Source: Agelas oroides (Eukaryota > Porifera > Demospongiae > Agelasida > Agelasidae). Taken from it: a DNA stretch of 64,000 bases. The stretch lies in NCBI GenBank assembly GCA_949130485.1, contig OX422184.1:22467506-22531505 (forward strand), read 5' to 3'. Positions 1-15,402 of the stretch are shown piece after piece. Below the pieces are notes generated by a model. It was not told the origin of the DNA, made no database searches, and saw nothing but the letters and a program-made list of their open reading frames with translations. How positions within the stretch are numbered: the stretch's first letter is position 1; every line of letters begins with the position of its first letter. The translations under genes and the position numbers were made by a program.

Positions 1-325
1 CTCAAGATGCACAAATTATGTGAGTTCGAAATCTCATACCTAAAACATGTGGTGAATATGTACTCAGCAAAATGCTTGTTTCAAAGGTGTAAAGCTGTTC
101 AGTTACCAACTCACTATCCGTTAATAGTTAAGATCCCAAACTTGCATAGTGTGTGGCCAATGCCCTAGTAGTAATAATGCTACATTGCAAATTTCAACCT
201 TCAGGTACCTTCCAATCAAAACAGTAAGCAATATGCATTTTGGAGCTCAGGAAGCTCTCAATGAGGGCTTCTAAAAGTTGGCTGACTTGCTCTGCATGGA
301 GTATTGTAGACTATACGTAGTTTAC

Positions 326-3350
<3,025 letters not shown>

Positions 3351-4855
3351 CTACAATAGCAAAATCCATAACTCCGATGCTTGATACCAGCATCTATTAG
3401 TTATATCTATTGCAGCGTCAGTTACTTTGGAGAACTTTTATTGCATACGAGTATCTTGCAGGTACCTATATAGCTACCAAACGTCACAACATAAGTTGTC
3501 ACATGCATGATTGTTTGTACTACAAGGCACTTAGCAGCTAGTGACAGACATGAACTGTGGAGGTTAGTTGTGGCTTTTCATTAATTACTAGCTATATAAT
3601 AATAACTGTGCAAGAATGTGATTTACATAATAATAGCCATTTCTCTATCAGTGCAGACAAAGCCCACACATCTGTAATAACCTACTGCTTGAATGTAGGT
3701 TCGGTTTCAATCAATGTAATTCTGGGTACAAGAACAAGACTTAAACTGAGAGACCAGAGAGAGACCAGAGAGAGACTACAGAGAGACTGACAAACTCATA
3801 CTTAAATATTCATGAATCTCATGCATACATAGCTAAATACTGAACAGTAAAATATACAACAGTGACATCACTGGAGCTACATTTCACACTTTGGGAGCAG
3901 TAAGCAAACTGGTCTTAGTGTACAATTAAAGGCAAATGATGTTTAGTTAAACCTTATAACCCCATTAGTTTCATAAACGTACAAGGTGTCGTATAAACTG
4001 TTGTAATAGCATTCACATTCTGTCACAGTGTATAGATGGAAATGCTATTATCAGCAGTTTATCACCTTGGAACTTGTAGCACATAAGAAACGTGGCCAAT
4101 ACAAGAAGTAAGTATCATTGAAATATCGGCTTACACCAAGTTCTTTAGAATTCCTTTAGCTTCACTATCTCGATCTCTACCCACCTGAAGGTTCCTCCCC
4201 ACTGCCATCGGAAGGCACCCAGCATGCAGCGAAACCACCACCCAACTCTGGCCAGGGCCGATTCCAACATAAAACCAGTAGTGTCAGAACATCGGCTTAT
4301 GGCTTTGAGGGGCAACATGCAGTGCCGAGCAACTTGATATGAGAGGATAGGATCCACCATAAGTAATTGTATCAACTGCTACATCTTTATAATTCTATGT
4401 ACCCATGTATCTTTGCACCCTTCTTGGTCTGTATACAATATTAATAACAATAATATAATATTACAATAATAAATTAGCAGATTATACCAGTATATAAGAC
4501 TGTAGTATAGTGTGGTAAATGATTGTCTTGCAATTGTCTTATTTAGTATTGCATATATACATACAATTACAAAATGTCAACAGTCTCAGAATCTGTGTCT
4601 TAATTTTATCCACCCACTAGTTATAGCTAACATTAGCTGATAGATAGTGATATGTAGCCTAATTCAAAGACTCCTACTCAGATTTTCGGGAATATAATGC
4701 AACCACAATGCCGGGGAGGAGCCTGGTGAGAACAAAGCTAAGTGATATGTAAACATACAGATACACTAAGTATTACTAAGCAACAATTCTTTCAATCAAA
4801 CTGCAGTCTTACACACATGCATGTATGTCAATGTCACTGATGAGTATTGGAGTGG
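3351..4855. other. Intergenic, duplicated and repeat sequence
   Basis: No convincing gene. About 3139-3780 is duplicated near 50500-51110 and again at 5640-6190. About 3890-4080 is one copy of a dispersed repeat also seen at 7790-7950 (inverted), 8690-8800, 38870-38930 and 52740-52880 (inverted). From about 4200 the sequence parallels 44000-44720, the flank below the copy-2 stop codon. Confidence 0.6.
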
Positions 4856-5025
4856 TTAATGGAGGCACTGGAAGAGAAAGACACACTTCCTCTGGTTGAT
4901 CACCTTCCCCTTGGGATACTGACAACGAGGCACACACTGCCGTGTACAGATGGGGTTAGGGTTGGTGCAAGTGGGAGGGCAGGCTGAGCCACAGCTGGTA
5001 AACTGCTGGCCTTTAATTGGACACC
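4856..5025 (-). pseudogene. Decayed TIL-domain terminal exon of another VWC/WAP gene copy
   Basis: On the minus strand a TTCCAG acceptor is followed by 170 nt that start in phase 1 and end at TAA (4858-4856). They encode a trypsin-inhibitor-like domain: GQQFTSCGSACPPTC, TNPNPIC, then CVPRCQYPKGKV. The intact paralogue at 44904-44729 has ten cysteines. This one has nine, because the CQC motif is CQY. The preceding Cys-rich exon found in copy 2 is absent upstream, where 5030-5450 otherwise matches 46490-46720. The loss of a half-cystine and of the neighbouring exon suggests a broken remnant. Confidence 0.65.
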
Positions 5026-6236
5026 CTGGAATGTAGCAGAAAAGAGAAGGAACATTAATGCGTACGGTAGCTCCTATCTGTCATCGAGAAGTATAATTTT
5101 AATGTCTACTTACCTACCATCTCTCATCAAAGAGAGAGTGTACTACATTTCTGTAAATAAAGTGGAGGCACAGGAAATGTAGTGTGAATTATACTTTATC
5201 ACTCATCTCTCATTTTTTGACTTCAATCAGAGCAGAAGAGAGTGCACTATGCAAAGAAAACAATTGGAGGCTTATGGAGGCGGAGGTAAGTGTCAGCTCC
5301 AATTTGTGTTGGATTATTCAGTGCAAGTTTGTGAAGCCTTCAGTAGCACAACCACCTATATATATACTGCAAATGATCATCAAAGACGGGAGCCAGTTGT
5401 TATAGCTACACTACCGAAAGAGACAAAATAGTGCTGATCAGTCATTGCAATTTCATACTGACACACTGCTCAGCTAAAGTGAAACTGCTGCATACAATGG
5501 TATCTAAGCATGTCTAGTACAATGTGCAGGATTAAACCTGCCCAACAAACAGAAAGAACAAGGAAACAGCAAAGAGAATAATGATCAAACACATAACAAA
5601 CTAAGGTGACTTAATCATGGTAAATTTCGTTATTGGCTAGCTATATCATTCTACAAACTTCTGCCATCACATGCATTACATGCTATACGTACACGGTATA
5701 TCACAACCAGGCCAATATGTAATCACTACCTGCTAGCTACAATCGGTGATAACTCAGAGGCTTGATACCAGCATCTTTAGCTATATCTATTGCAGCTTTA
5801 GTACTTATGAGAACCGAGTTTATTATACGAGTGTCTTGCAGGTACCTATATAGCTACCAAATGTCAAAACATAACATGTCACATGCATGATTGTTTGTAC
5901 TACAAGGCACTTAGCAGCTAGTGACAGACATGAACTGTGGAGGTTAGTTGTGGCTTTTCATCCATGAATTACTAGCTATATAATATAACTGTGCATAGTT
6001 TAGTAATGCTATTTCCCTATCAGTGCAAAGCCCACACATCTGTAGTAACCAACCACTAGAATGTGGGTTCGGTTTCCGAATCAACATAATTCTGGGTACA
6101 AGAACGAGACTTAAACTGGGAGACCAGAGATAGACTCATGAATCTCGTGCATACATAACTAAATATTGAACAGTAACAATAGAACAGTGACATCACTACA
6201 ACATCAGCTACATTATTTTCTGTTTACAAAGAGCCA
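5026..6236. repeat. Duplicated non-coding segment
   Basis: About 5180-5430 is a diverged copy of 46490-46720, with the intervening exon lost. About 5640-6190 is a copy of 3230-3850, including a degenerate version of the 42-nt exon region. I see no intact coding exon. Confidence 0.55.
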
Positions 6237-6246
6237 TTGCATTCTA

Positions 6247-6513
6247 CTGTTAATATAGAACTGCAGGAGACGCTCTTGCATTCCAGAATGGATAGCGGTT
6301 TAGTACAAGAGATCAAGCCATATGATGCTGATGGTCACACTGTTCTCTACAAATGTGCACGGTGGTATAACAACTGTCACACTTCAAATCTCAATGGTCT
6401 CTATCATGGTGGGCCACACTCACCCAATGCTGATAGAGTAAAATGGCAAGCATGGAAGGGAGACTATTAGCTGCTCCCTCAATTTTACTGAGATAAAACG
6501 GAGGCAATATTAA
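6247..6513 (+). pseudogene. Fibrinogen-domain 3' fragment
   Basis: Matches the 3' third of the lectin exon 2 found at 12809-13476. The readable part is [22 protein letters not shown], read in two overlapping pieces ([24 protein letters not shown]), then ADRVKWQAWKG. The upstream part is in a different frame, a TAG interrupts before the last strand, and LNFTEIKRRQ follows in frame. There is no exon 1 and no 5' domain half. A sister fragment lies at 52112-52359, so the fragment predates the segmental duplication. Confidence 0.8.
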
Positions 6514-6879
6514 GTGACGGGCGGGTGTTGCAGATTTTGTACTCTTATGTAGTAGTTCTACAAGAAAACAGATGTATCATGACTTACGTACTATACTGCC
6601 TGCATAGCTTATGCTAAGATTAGATGTATCCAAGGTAACTCTGGTAAGCTCTTTGATTGCTAAGCAGTTAAATAGATTTTAGATGCCAAAACAAAGCGAT
6701 CCTTTTTGCATACAGGAATAACAAATTGAGAATGTTATAGGGGTGGCATGCCATTAATATAGAGAGCATTATTATAATGAGCACTTAACACATGTATACA
6801 TGTAGTTCAAGCATTGATTGCCAGAGGCATAGTACAATTGAATTTAAGGTGTAGAGCTTAGACTGGATGATTGTGTTAA

Positions 6880-7441
6880 CCCTTGAAGACTCTCTTTTGT
6901 GTTACATACAAGTTCATAAACTGCCGATAATTAACTCTTTAACAAACGTAGGCTATTTACTGGAGGTCTTTATTTGGCTATGGATACTTTCCATGGTCCG
7001 TATTTTCACTTCTGCTTGGAGCTAGCACTGGAAACTTGAGTCAAAACTTTATTGACACACTATCTGTGGTTTCTTGACCTTGGACACACCCACTCATTAG
7101 CGAGCATTCAATAGTCAGGACCCTCCCACCAGAGAACGCTCCTCCGGACTAAAAGGTGCCTAAAATGCCAGAAATGGAGTCCCTACAAGGTGAAAGGAGT
7201 GTTTTCTACACCCGTTTGTGCAAGAAAGCAGACAAATGGCCCACGCGGCATGGACCAGGGCTTTTCTACAGGCAGCTGCAATGGCCGCCATGCACTGTCA
7301 GCCAGAGAGGTGCACCCACCCACCTCCCCCTGTCCCACCCTTTCTGCTAGCGCAGAACCCATCTTCAAAACGGATTGCGCCAACTGATAACATGCGGCCA
7401 AAAACTGACAACGCCAAAAGGTGTTATCAGTTGTTAAAGGG
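6880..7441. mobile_element. Possible TTAA-flanked MITE
   Basis: The segment starts CCCTTGAAG after TTAA (6876-6879) and ends TTAAAGGG before TTAA (7442-7445). Only about five terminal bases are inverted, so the call is weak. An internal inverted pair (AACTGATAAC / GTTATCAGTT) lies near 7382-7435. No empty site was identified for this copy. Confidence 0.35.
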
Positions 7442-7789
7442 TTAATCAGAGAACAAAACAGCCCATAAAGCAGTCATTTAATGATATTCATGAGAACTGT
7501 TGGGTCAGGTAAGGTCAGGCTGTGTCAAGTAAAGACCTACTGCACAGACTTGGCTGTCACCGGTCTTTGCATGGCTGTTAATGGCATTCATGACCCACAA
7601 GTGTGCCCAAACTTAAAGCTAAAGGCTGCTGCTAATGAGATTCATAACTTCATGATGACATCCATGACACACCTGACACGGGTTACTGTCACCGAAGGGT
7701 TGGACAGAGGCCTAAGGCTAAATTCAAGTTTAGCCTGTCAGCTACCTCAAAACTTGACTCTGAATTTTGCCTCTTTTACTAACACTTTG

Positions 7790-8807
7790 CATTTCCATCT
7801 ATACACTATGACAGGATGTAAATGCTATTATAACAGTTTATATGACACCTTGTATGTTTATGAAACTAATGGGGTTATAAGGTTTAACTAAACATCATTT
7901 GCCTTTAATTGTACACTAAGACCAGTTTGCTGACTGCTCCCAAGGTTTATTAAATGTAGGCACATGCACAATGCCAGCTGCAATCCCAACCCTGTATGTA
8001 GCTAATAAGTATAATAAAGTTTTATAAATTTTCACCAGCTCAAAAGCCAAAACTTCGTAGTCCAGTTGTGCCCTTTTTACTTGCTCATGATGTCACCTTC
8101 AATTCAACATACTGCACTGATATGGATGTGAACCCAAATACAACTTTCTCCATACGATTAGCATGCAGCAGTAATGAATTTTGGAGTACCTTAATAATGT
8201 AGGTTAGCCTACTATATAATATAAAGGCCAACCCACCTTGCATGAATTATAAGGCTCTGTGCTAATTCCTGTGTGTATACTGCAAGTACACATTATATGT
8301 ATACCACATTAATATAATTTTTAACCATCTAAATGACAACATGGTGCTTACCAGTGTTCAAATATGTATACCTTCAAAAACCACCGTAACATTTTAGTTT
8401 TCAAGCATACATTGTGCATGGCATTACCATGCAGTATGAGAGCAAAACAGCATAATGTGTGCCTAGCTCTTTACTGAGAAACCAGTTACCGGTAATGCCA
8501 GTTACTTTTTCTGTGACATGCACTTTGCTTTCTGTACATGACAAGCAAATGTTTGAGGCAAGAAAGCAATATCCAAAGTATAGTGCATGTTAATTCTTCT
8601 TGTTGTACTCATTGCCTGTCATATCAGTGTCACATACCACCTCATTGCTTTAAAATTCTGCAAATGTCTGCCTACATTTATACTTTGGGAGCAGTCAGCA
8701 AACTGGTCTTAGTATGTTTAGTTAAACCTTATAACCCCATTAGTTTCATAAACATACAAGGTGTCGGATCTGTTACAATAGCATTCACATCCTGTCACAG
8801 TGTATAC
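7790..8807. repeat. Dispersed repeats shared with 38-39 kb and 52-57 kb
   Basis: 7790-7950 is an inverted copy of the repeat at 3890-4080. 7960-8215 recurs at about 51830-52040 and 53690-53870. 8330-8800 recurs near 37920-38930 and 54010-54250. These shared blocks show the segmental relationship of the flanks of genes A, D and E. Open frames crossing them look accidental. Confidence 0.6.
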
Positions 8808-9240
8808 CGATCAGACGCCGTGGCTACCATTTCTTTCGCTGCTCGTTTTTGTGCGGCTATACTATTTGAGGGCGGCTACTATTCTAGGGCGGCGTTTATT
8901 TCCTTGGAAAGCCCGCAGACATCAACGACGGCTGGATATAGGGTATATGTACGGGTGAGACGGTGATTGTTGCTAGACGCTGTCAGTACTATACGCGCAG
9001 CCTCTCAGTCCTGCTTTCAGCCGTGAAAATGACTCGTACAACACAATTAGCCCTAGGTCTAGCGTGGTGACCGTCGTCAAAAATTATTCGCACTCGTGCG
9101 CGTGCCGCGTACATACTAGCCATAGCTACTATTCGAGGGCGGCGTTTGTTTCTTTAAGAGCTTCGGATTGTGCGGCTACTGTTCGAGGTCGGCGACCATT
9201 TGAGGGTGGCGGCTATTCGACGGCGGCGTCCGTATTCACG
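8808..9240. mobile_element. GC-rich non-autonomous insertion with GGCGGC subrepeats
   Basis: Interrupts the dispersed repeat, which continues as AATGGAAATACTACTATCGG after 9240 and is uninterrupted at about 4030-4050. Inside are several copies of a TATTCGAGGGCGGCG-like motif. The ends show an imperfect inverted pair: CAGACGCCG on the left, CGGCGTCCG on the right. No transposase is visible. Confidence 0.45.
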
Positions 9241-9416
9241 GTAAATGGAAATACTACTATCGGCAGTTTATGAACTTGTATGTAACACAAAAGAGAGTCA
9301 TCGAGGGTTACTGTCTACACCTTAAAATTCTATTCCTGTTAATGGCCTACGTAAAGTGGGAGGTATGTGCTTATGTCTCTTTAGATGATTAAGTATACTG
9401 CACCTTGAGTGAGTAC

Positions 9417-9423
9417 ATATAAG
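9417..9423 (+). promoter_or_regulatory. TATA-like element of lectin gene A
   Basis: ATATAAG lies 80 bp before the gene A start codon, in the place of the TATAAAA boxes of genes B to E. It is weaker than those. Confidence 0.4.
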
Positions 9424-9496
9424 ACAAGCAGCATTGACTAAGTTAGATGCTAGTAGAAATCTAATTTTTTGAAGAGCTTCAACACTAATGATCAAG

Positions 9497-12400
9497 ATGA
9501 GTTCTTTTAGTCTACTAGTTCTGGTTTTCGCCATGAGCTGTTTTGCTCTATCTGCTTCAACCAGCCACGATACGTGTCCTTCCGATTCGCAACTTGAGGT
9601 GGTCATGTCTGAAATAAAGCAAACTATCAGCAAGGTCCTAGATCAGTGTCGACGTAAGTACTAAATGTAGTAATACACTGAACAACTGGTATGTGCAACT
9701 GAATGTAAAGCGTAACTTACTGTGGTAAGGGTGTACCCTGCATGTGAACTGCCGCACTGTAAAGACTTTCGCACCTGCACTGACTGCCATAACAAAACTT
9801 CGTGAGCTAAAAGTTGTGCGTTGCAATTATATTGTACCGGCGTGTCTTTGTCACAAGCACTCGATCGTATATTGGATGCCCTGAGACGGTAGCTACACTT
9901 GCAAAGCTAAAGCTTCCGCCTAGCACATTTTATGAGAATGCGGGGCCCCTCTGATATTAAACTGCCTGGTGAGATAGGTTGCTATAGGTTAAACTAGCTA
10001 CAATGCCATGCAACGGGGGGCTCTCAATGGAAAGACCGAGGATAGAGGCGAAGTGACCGAGGATCCAGGTGCAGAGGCAAAGAGACAGAGGATCGAGTGG
10101 ACCTTTTCTGTCCACACAATACCGATACCTAAGCACCTAGCTAGCTATAGGTGTACTACTGGTAGTCGAAGATGGGTAAAATAGGCGCCGCAGTTAGGTA
10201 AACCGCTACCATGCATGCATGGGTGAGGGGCTATTACTGCACATGGTTGGGGCGAGCCTGAGCGAGCCCCACACTAGCGTGACTTCATTGCGCAGATGCG
10301 TGTGTATGTTTGCTTGCTTGTTTGCTTTGACCGACCACTTACCGTAAATTTTAAATGAGCGTATTCAAATATTTCACGAAGATCGATATCGTGAAGCATG
10401 TGAAGGAGGGCTACTGTCTGAGTGCAGCGTCGGGGACCCGGAGCGAAGACGACTGAAATTGAAGCACGTGTGACACTGGTTTGTGCTTCTACCGACGACG
10501 GCAGGCCACTCACAGGCGATATAAATTTGATATGGACGGTGGCCGGTTGACTGGGTCGCCTCATTTCAGGTAGCGGGCCCTGATGTATAAACAGCACGCA
10601 TAAACACCAGAAATTTAGCTCACGATTTCGATATAAAGCTTAGTCCATGCATGTGTAGCCACGTTAGCTGCCATGGCTGGAGAAATGGTTGGCATATGTG
10701 ATACATATATTGAGGACTTATGCGTTGTCAAATTTGGCTTAAACAGTCGACAGTGACAAATCCTGCTGTGTGCCATGACAAAGTAGTAAATCAGTAGTGT
10801 GCTGCTTGCTCAGGCTCGCCCTATGATGATGAATAATCTCACTAGTAAGGTAGGTTGTATGAGTGTAGAAATACAAAAATTGTAAACAGAAATAAATCTA
10901 TAGGAAAACCTTTGCTCGAATGGCAGAACATGTTTCTCGTCTATACAATTATCATGCGGCTCTTCGAGACCGACGCCCTAAGTAGTCATACCATAAGCAA
11001 AAACGTAGCAGTATGTTAATCAGACTTCCTTCTCGATCCCCTCCATGATGCATTGATATTTTGGTACCGTAATTATTCGAATACTACGTATGCTTAAAAG
11101 ATAATTAAGTCGTGACCTTACGTTAATTAGATTCATCATAAATTCCTGAAATTGATTTTCTTACGTTAAATTGGATCATACGTAGTATTCGAATGATTAC
11201 GGTACGTACAAGTAGTCTTGCCATCTGCTTCTCCGTCCTTGATAGTAGTGGCGCAAGTGCAGACACTTGTTATGACACGGCGCGACGCGCTTGCCCTCGC
11301 GTACCCGCCTAACGTCTTCAACTTATGTATACACATTGTTCGTTAGTGACTTGGTTCATGCGAAGTCCGTAGTTGTTGGCAGAGCGTCTGGCAAACTTTA
11401 CCCTCGATCGCTTGCTGTACTGGCCGCATATTGCCTGGGCACGTTGCAATTGTCACCCTCAGGCTGCTGTCCTTTGCGTAGGACGCCATTTTCTAATTTT
11501 GTACGCAGGTAGTCTTGTTCCCAGTCCAAACACAACGGGCATTGATCTGGGAGCGAGATTAGCGCACAAGCGAAATTGCGAGTTGACCAGAGGGCGGTAC
11601 GCATGGTTGGCACGGTCTTTTCCTGTAGTAGTGGACAAGACTTATGAACATGACGTAAGTAAGTCGCTGCATTCAGCTGCCTACTTATAGCTACACTAAA
11701 AATAGCCTACTGGCAGCTTTAGTAAATTGCCTAAAGCCAGGATCGTCAGCTGGTCAGCCGTCATGTCATCGAAAATCAGGAGATTGGTTTCACAAAGTTT
11801 GGTATAGAAAGTGGTTGGCCTTCATCAGTTTCTAGCTGGCAATGTTACACATTATCACATGCTTGGAACCACTACTAAACTGTCAATGCTGTTTCAATTT
11901 CTGGGGTTGTGGTTACACTTGAAAGAAGTACTAGGTCTAGCTGTAATTATAATTAACGTCAAAAGTACAGAAACAAAAGATAAAAACATTAAAGATGTAA
12001 AAGGATGTAGGGATGGCATGCCAAAAATGATAAAGTGAAGGTAAATTTACAAATCCCTATCCCACATCTTTTTACACTACAGTTGCAAACTAGTGTGAAA
12101 ACGATGCAGGAATGGGGCTTTGTATGTTTACCCTCACTTTTATATCATCCCTACCTTGTTTGCATACTTTTTGGCATGCCGTCCCTACATCCTTACATTT
12201 TTAATTTTCCCGTATCATTTGGACTCATTAATGTCAGTTACTTTAGCCTAACGTACATTTCCAAATTAGTCTATATACCACGGAAAATTACGAAAGCCCG
12301 CTGTCATCAAATTTTGGGGTCCCCATGAGGTTGGGGGGGGGGGGGGGGGCGGCCCTAATCCCAATCTCCTGGTAACATGGGGCCCCTATTTGGCCTTCGC

Positions 12401-13476
12401 TTTACGGTCTGTCAGCACATGTCAATGTCTGCCATTCCAGTGTGAAAAGTAGGTATACATTTGTATCATATATCCTAGTATTGGATGAAATATACGATAT
12501 TTTACCACAGTTCCTCCCAGGGGAATAATGATATCCTGGAATAAAATATCTCAGGAGATCAAATAGGCAGACATGCGAGTATCGTAGACCTGCGTCATAG
12601 TTGATTTTATCTCCCCCTAATTCCAATGTATACAGTACAGAACGGATTTTTATTTCTTGCATCGTTCTTGAGATACAGCCAGCTTGTGCAAGAGCAAGAC
12701 ATATTTTGATGTATCGCCAACATAGCCTTGTTCCCAGGCTCTCCCCACGTGCAGAGAAGAAAAGCTGGCTATAGAAGTCTACCGTAGGTATCTCTTTTGT
12801 TATTGTAGGAGTTTCAGAATATCAGCCAATTGGAAACCCTATGTACAGGGACTGCAAGAATGCCTCAGCTCAAGGCCAGACTACCAGTGGAGTCTACACT
12901 ATACAACCAGACAATCAAACAGCATTTCAAGTATACTGTGACATGGAGACAGATGGTGGTGGGTGGACAGTGTTCCAGCGCAGAATGGATGGATCTGTTG
13001 ACTTCTATCGCAACTGGACTGACTATGAGCAAGGTTTTGGAAATCTAAGTGGAGAGTTCTGGCTGGGACTGGACAAGATACACCGTCTGACATCTACTGC
13101 TACTCAGTTACGAGTTGATCTGCAGGATTTTGAAGGAAACTCAGCATACGCAAAGTACACAAGTTTCAGTGTAGGAGATTCAGCATCCAAGTACATTCTA
13201 TCAGTATCAGGATACAGTGGAACTGCAGGAGACTCTCTTGCTGAACAAAATGGACAGAAGTTTACCACAAGGGATCAAGACAATGACGCTGCATCAGGTG
13301 ACAATTGTGCACACCTTTATAAAGGTGGCTGGTGGTATTATGCGTGCCACCGTTCAAACCTCAATGGTCTCTACCATGGTGGATCACACTTATCCTATGC
13401 TGATGGTGTGAACTGGTACGTGTGGAAGGGATTCTATTACTCCCTCAAATTCACTGAAATGAAAGTGAGGCAATAA
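9497..13476 (+). CDS. Secreted fibrinogen-related lectin A (two exons)
   Basis: Exon 1, 9497-9653, encodes a signal peptide (MSSFSLLVLVFAMSCFALSA) and a short helix beginning CPSDSQLEVVMSE. It ends in phase 1 at GTAAGT. Exon 2, 12809-13476, follows TTATTGTAG and joins in frame to give 274 residues. It opens VSEYQPIGNPMYRDCKN and continues as a complete fibrinogen C-terminal domain: DGGGWTVFQRRMDGSVDFYR, GEFWLGLDKIH, the calcium motif [30 protein letters not shown] and KFTEMKVRQ. The four cysteines expected for two disulfides are present. Ficolins and tachylectin-5 bind acetylated sugars through this fold; a recognition role here is inferred. Exon 1 lacks the Asn-Thr-rich linker of genes B to E. 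The 3.2-kb intron is about three times theirs and carries insertions. Confidence 0.87.
10343..10597 (-). CDS. Candidate first exon of an unrecognised gene, antisense in the lectin A intron
   Basis: An open frame starts with ATG at 10597 (second ATG at 10564) and runs 255 nt to a strong donor, ACG|GTAAGTGG. It is CpG-rich, unlike the surrounding intron. The residues (for example ASISVVFAPGPRRCTQTVAL) resemble no family I know. I found no matching downstream exon, so it may be a chance open frame in a CpG-rich insertion. Confidence 0.25.
11066..11205. mobile_element. 140-bp MITE with 29-bp terminal inverted repeats
   Basis: The first 29 bases (from GTACCGTAATTATTCG) match the reverse complement of the last 29 at 28 positions. 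The middle is AT-rich and has no coding potential. No target duplication is evident. Confidence 0.6.
11512..12250 (+). repeat. Intronic segment with an inverted paralogue at about 54270-55015
   Basis: The order of motifs (AGTCTTGTTCCCAG, GAAATTGCGAGTTGACCA, TTCTAGCTGGCAATGTTA, GGATGGCATGCC) is reproduced in reverse complement near 54270-55015. Within it, 11993-12205 is a fold-back element whose ends read GATGTAGGGATGGCATGCC-like and its complement. Further members occur near 52960-53080 and 54280-54510. Confidence 0.55.
12333..12349 (+). repeat. Poly-G run
   Basis: Seventeen consecutive G. Its length is a likely sequencing or assembly uncertainty. It lies inside the lectin A intron. Confidence 0.8.
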
Positions 13477-15030
13477 GAAGGCAATCAAGAAGTGACTGCT
13501 TTCAGGCTTGGTAGTTGTACATATGTAGCTGTGTGGATTATTATATACTTCTTAGATTTCAGTTACTAGATTGCAGTAATGTGTTTGTAGATGCTATGTA
13601 GATGGTAGCTAATTACAGTACCCTGACAGTTGACCCTTGTACAAAGCCAGACGTATTTAATTGTTTTTTAGTTGTCTGTAGAATGTGACTTTGAAATTAA
13701 ACATTTGTGCTCATCTCGTAGGTTGAATAATTGTACACACACACTTGTGCACTACTGGCAATGTCTTGGGACTGTAAAATCCAACTTGCAGTCATGCACT
13801 CTTTGTTTGTTGTTGTTGTTTTTGTTTGGTTCTTTAAATTTTGTTTTATTTTTATTTTTTGGCCAGGGAATGATGTTATGATGACACATGGCCAGTCAGT
13901 CCACATAACAAGTATTACCCATCCTAAACGGTCACCATCCTCTTATACTGGAGGACATCCAATCGAGTGTTCATCTAAATTCCCCACTTGCATGGTGTCC
14001 ATGTATGATGGCCTTGACACAATACGACCCCATCGTTTTTGTCAGAATATAATATTACATGTTCAAATCTCAGTGAACCCCCAATGCTGCAGTGGTAGAG
14101 TCCCCACAGCCTCCTCACCTTAGCCAATCCTTTCTCTGAACTGCCATGTTCTCTAGATTGCAGTATGCAAAATGCATTGTATGATTTGAGAACGTCATTG
14201 TTCTAGTGTGTTATACAATGAGACAGTGATAATACCAAAGTGTAGTGGATTAAAATTGTTTCTTTAACTGGTGAAAAGATTGACTAACCATCACTCTTAA
14301 AATGCATGGTCTTACCATGCCACAGCTTCTATTAGATGGAAGCTCAGCCCATGACACATGAAGGGGTGAGAGGTAAAGTGGACTAACCCACAATATTGAA
14401 TTTACCCCTCAATTTATGTTTATAGGGTATATGCATGTATTTTACTGCATTTTTTGTGCAATTCATGCAATTTCTAGTATTTAATTTTGGATTAGTCCAT
14501 TTTACTTCTCAGCCCTTCACATGTAAAGCCCTTCACATGTAAAGCACTCCAGTCATAATATAGTTCTCTGTGCAGAATAGAATTAATATCTGCACAATTT
14601 ATGTAGTGTTTGCATTGATATGTATATTAAGGTCAGCGTGTGCTTTGCTTCATCTGACTAGTTATTTATACTTGTCCCTTTGTTGTACATATCAACTGTG
14701 GGTCATGCAGCCAGGCAGACAATCTACTGAAACACACTCTTATGCCCTTCCAACTGTGGACGTCATCCTGTTCTCAGTTAAAATAATGAACTATAGCGAG
14801 TAGGAAAAAATGTGCTTGTTCTTTCTCTTATCATTTGTATACGCTGTAGTGTAGCTACAATGGGTGTGGTGCAGGCAACCAACTATACTAATGGATTGAT
14901 CTACCTATACTAATGGATTGATCTACCTAGTAATGTATTGATGTTGCTAATTACATTTAGCTATGCATAGCACAGATTAATCACCCAATAGTTCTGAAGA
15001 CTGGAAAACTGGAGTGGATTGATGGTAATG
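13477..15030. other. 3' flank of lectin A
   Basis: 13477-14060 is related to the flank of gene D (42803-43390) and, more distantly, to the flanks of B and E. It carries a T/G-rich stretch at 13800-13865. From 14100 I see no gene. A short direct repeat (CTATACTAATGGATTGATCT) lies at 14880-14930. Confidence 0.5.
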
Positions 15031-15039
15031 ATAGTTTAC

Positions 15040-15402
15040 CAGAATTGCATTTGATACATCTGCTGGCAATTAAACCAACAACTTTGAATGGATGACATTA
15101 CAGTGAAAGTAAATTTGAGTTCCAAGGAGCCATGCATTTTAACAATTTACCAGAGAATATCAAAATCATTAAGGGATGTAAATAATTTAAGGCTGCCTTG
15201 CTTCAGTATAGTAATAATAATTCATAGTTGTTTTCTACATTTTTTCTTTTTGTTTGTTGTTTGTTTGTTTGTTTTGTTTCTTTGGTTTACTGTGTAGTTA
15301 CTATTATTCTTTGTTTTGTTCCAGGACCTGTATGAAAATCTACTAATATGTAGATACAGGATTCCTGTGTCAAAACAAAATTTTATCTATCTATCTATAT
15401 TC
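15040..15402 (+). mobile_element. 3' end remnant of a CR1/L2-type LINE
   Basis: One frame near 15130-15220 reads HFNNLPENIK, a stop, then FKAALLQYS. This is the usual C-terminal end of jockey/CR1-group reverse transcriptases. It is followed by a T/G-rich stretch and an (ATCT)n tail at 15385-15400, a typical 3' microsatellite for such elements. It is 5'-truncated and dead. Confidence 0.5.

Noticed and set aside
7481-7891. A 136-codon plus-strand open frame
   Set aside because: Its second half is an inverted dispersed repeat (copies at 3890, 8690, 52740) and it has no domain or splice context.
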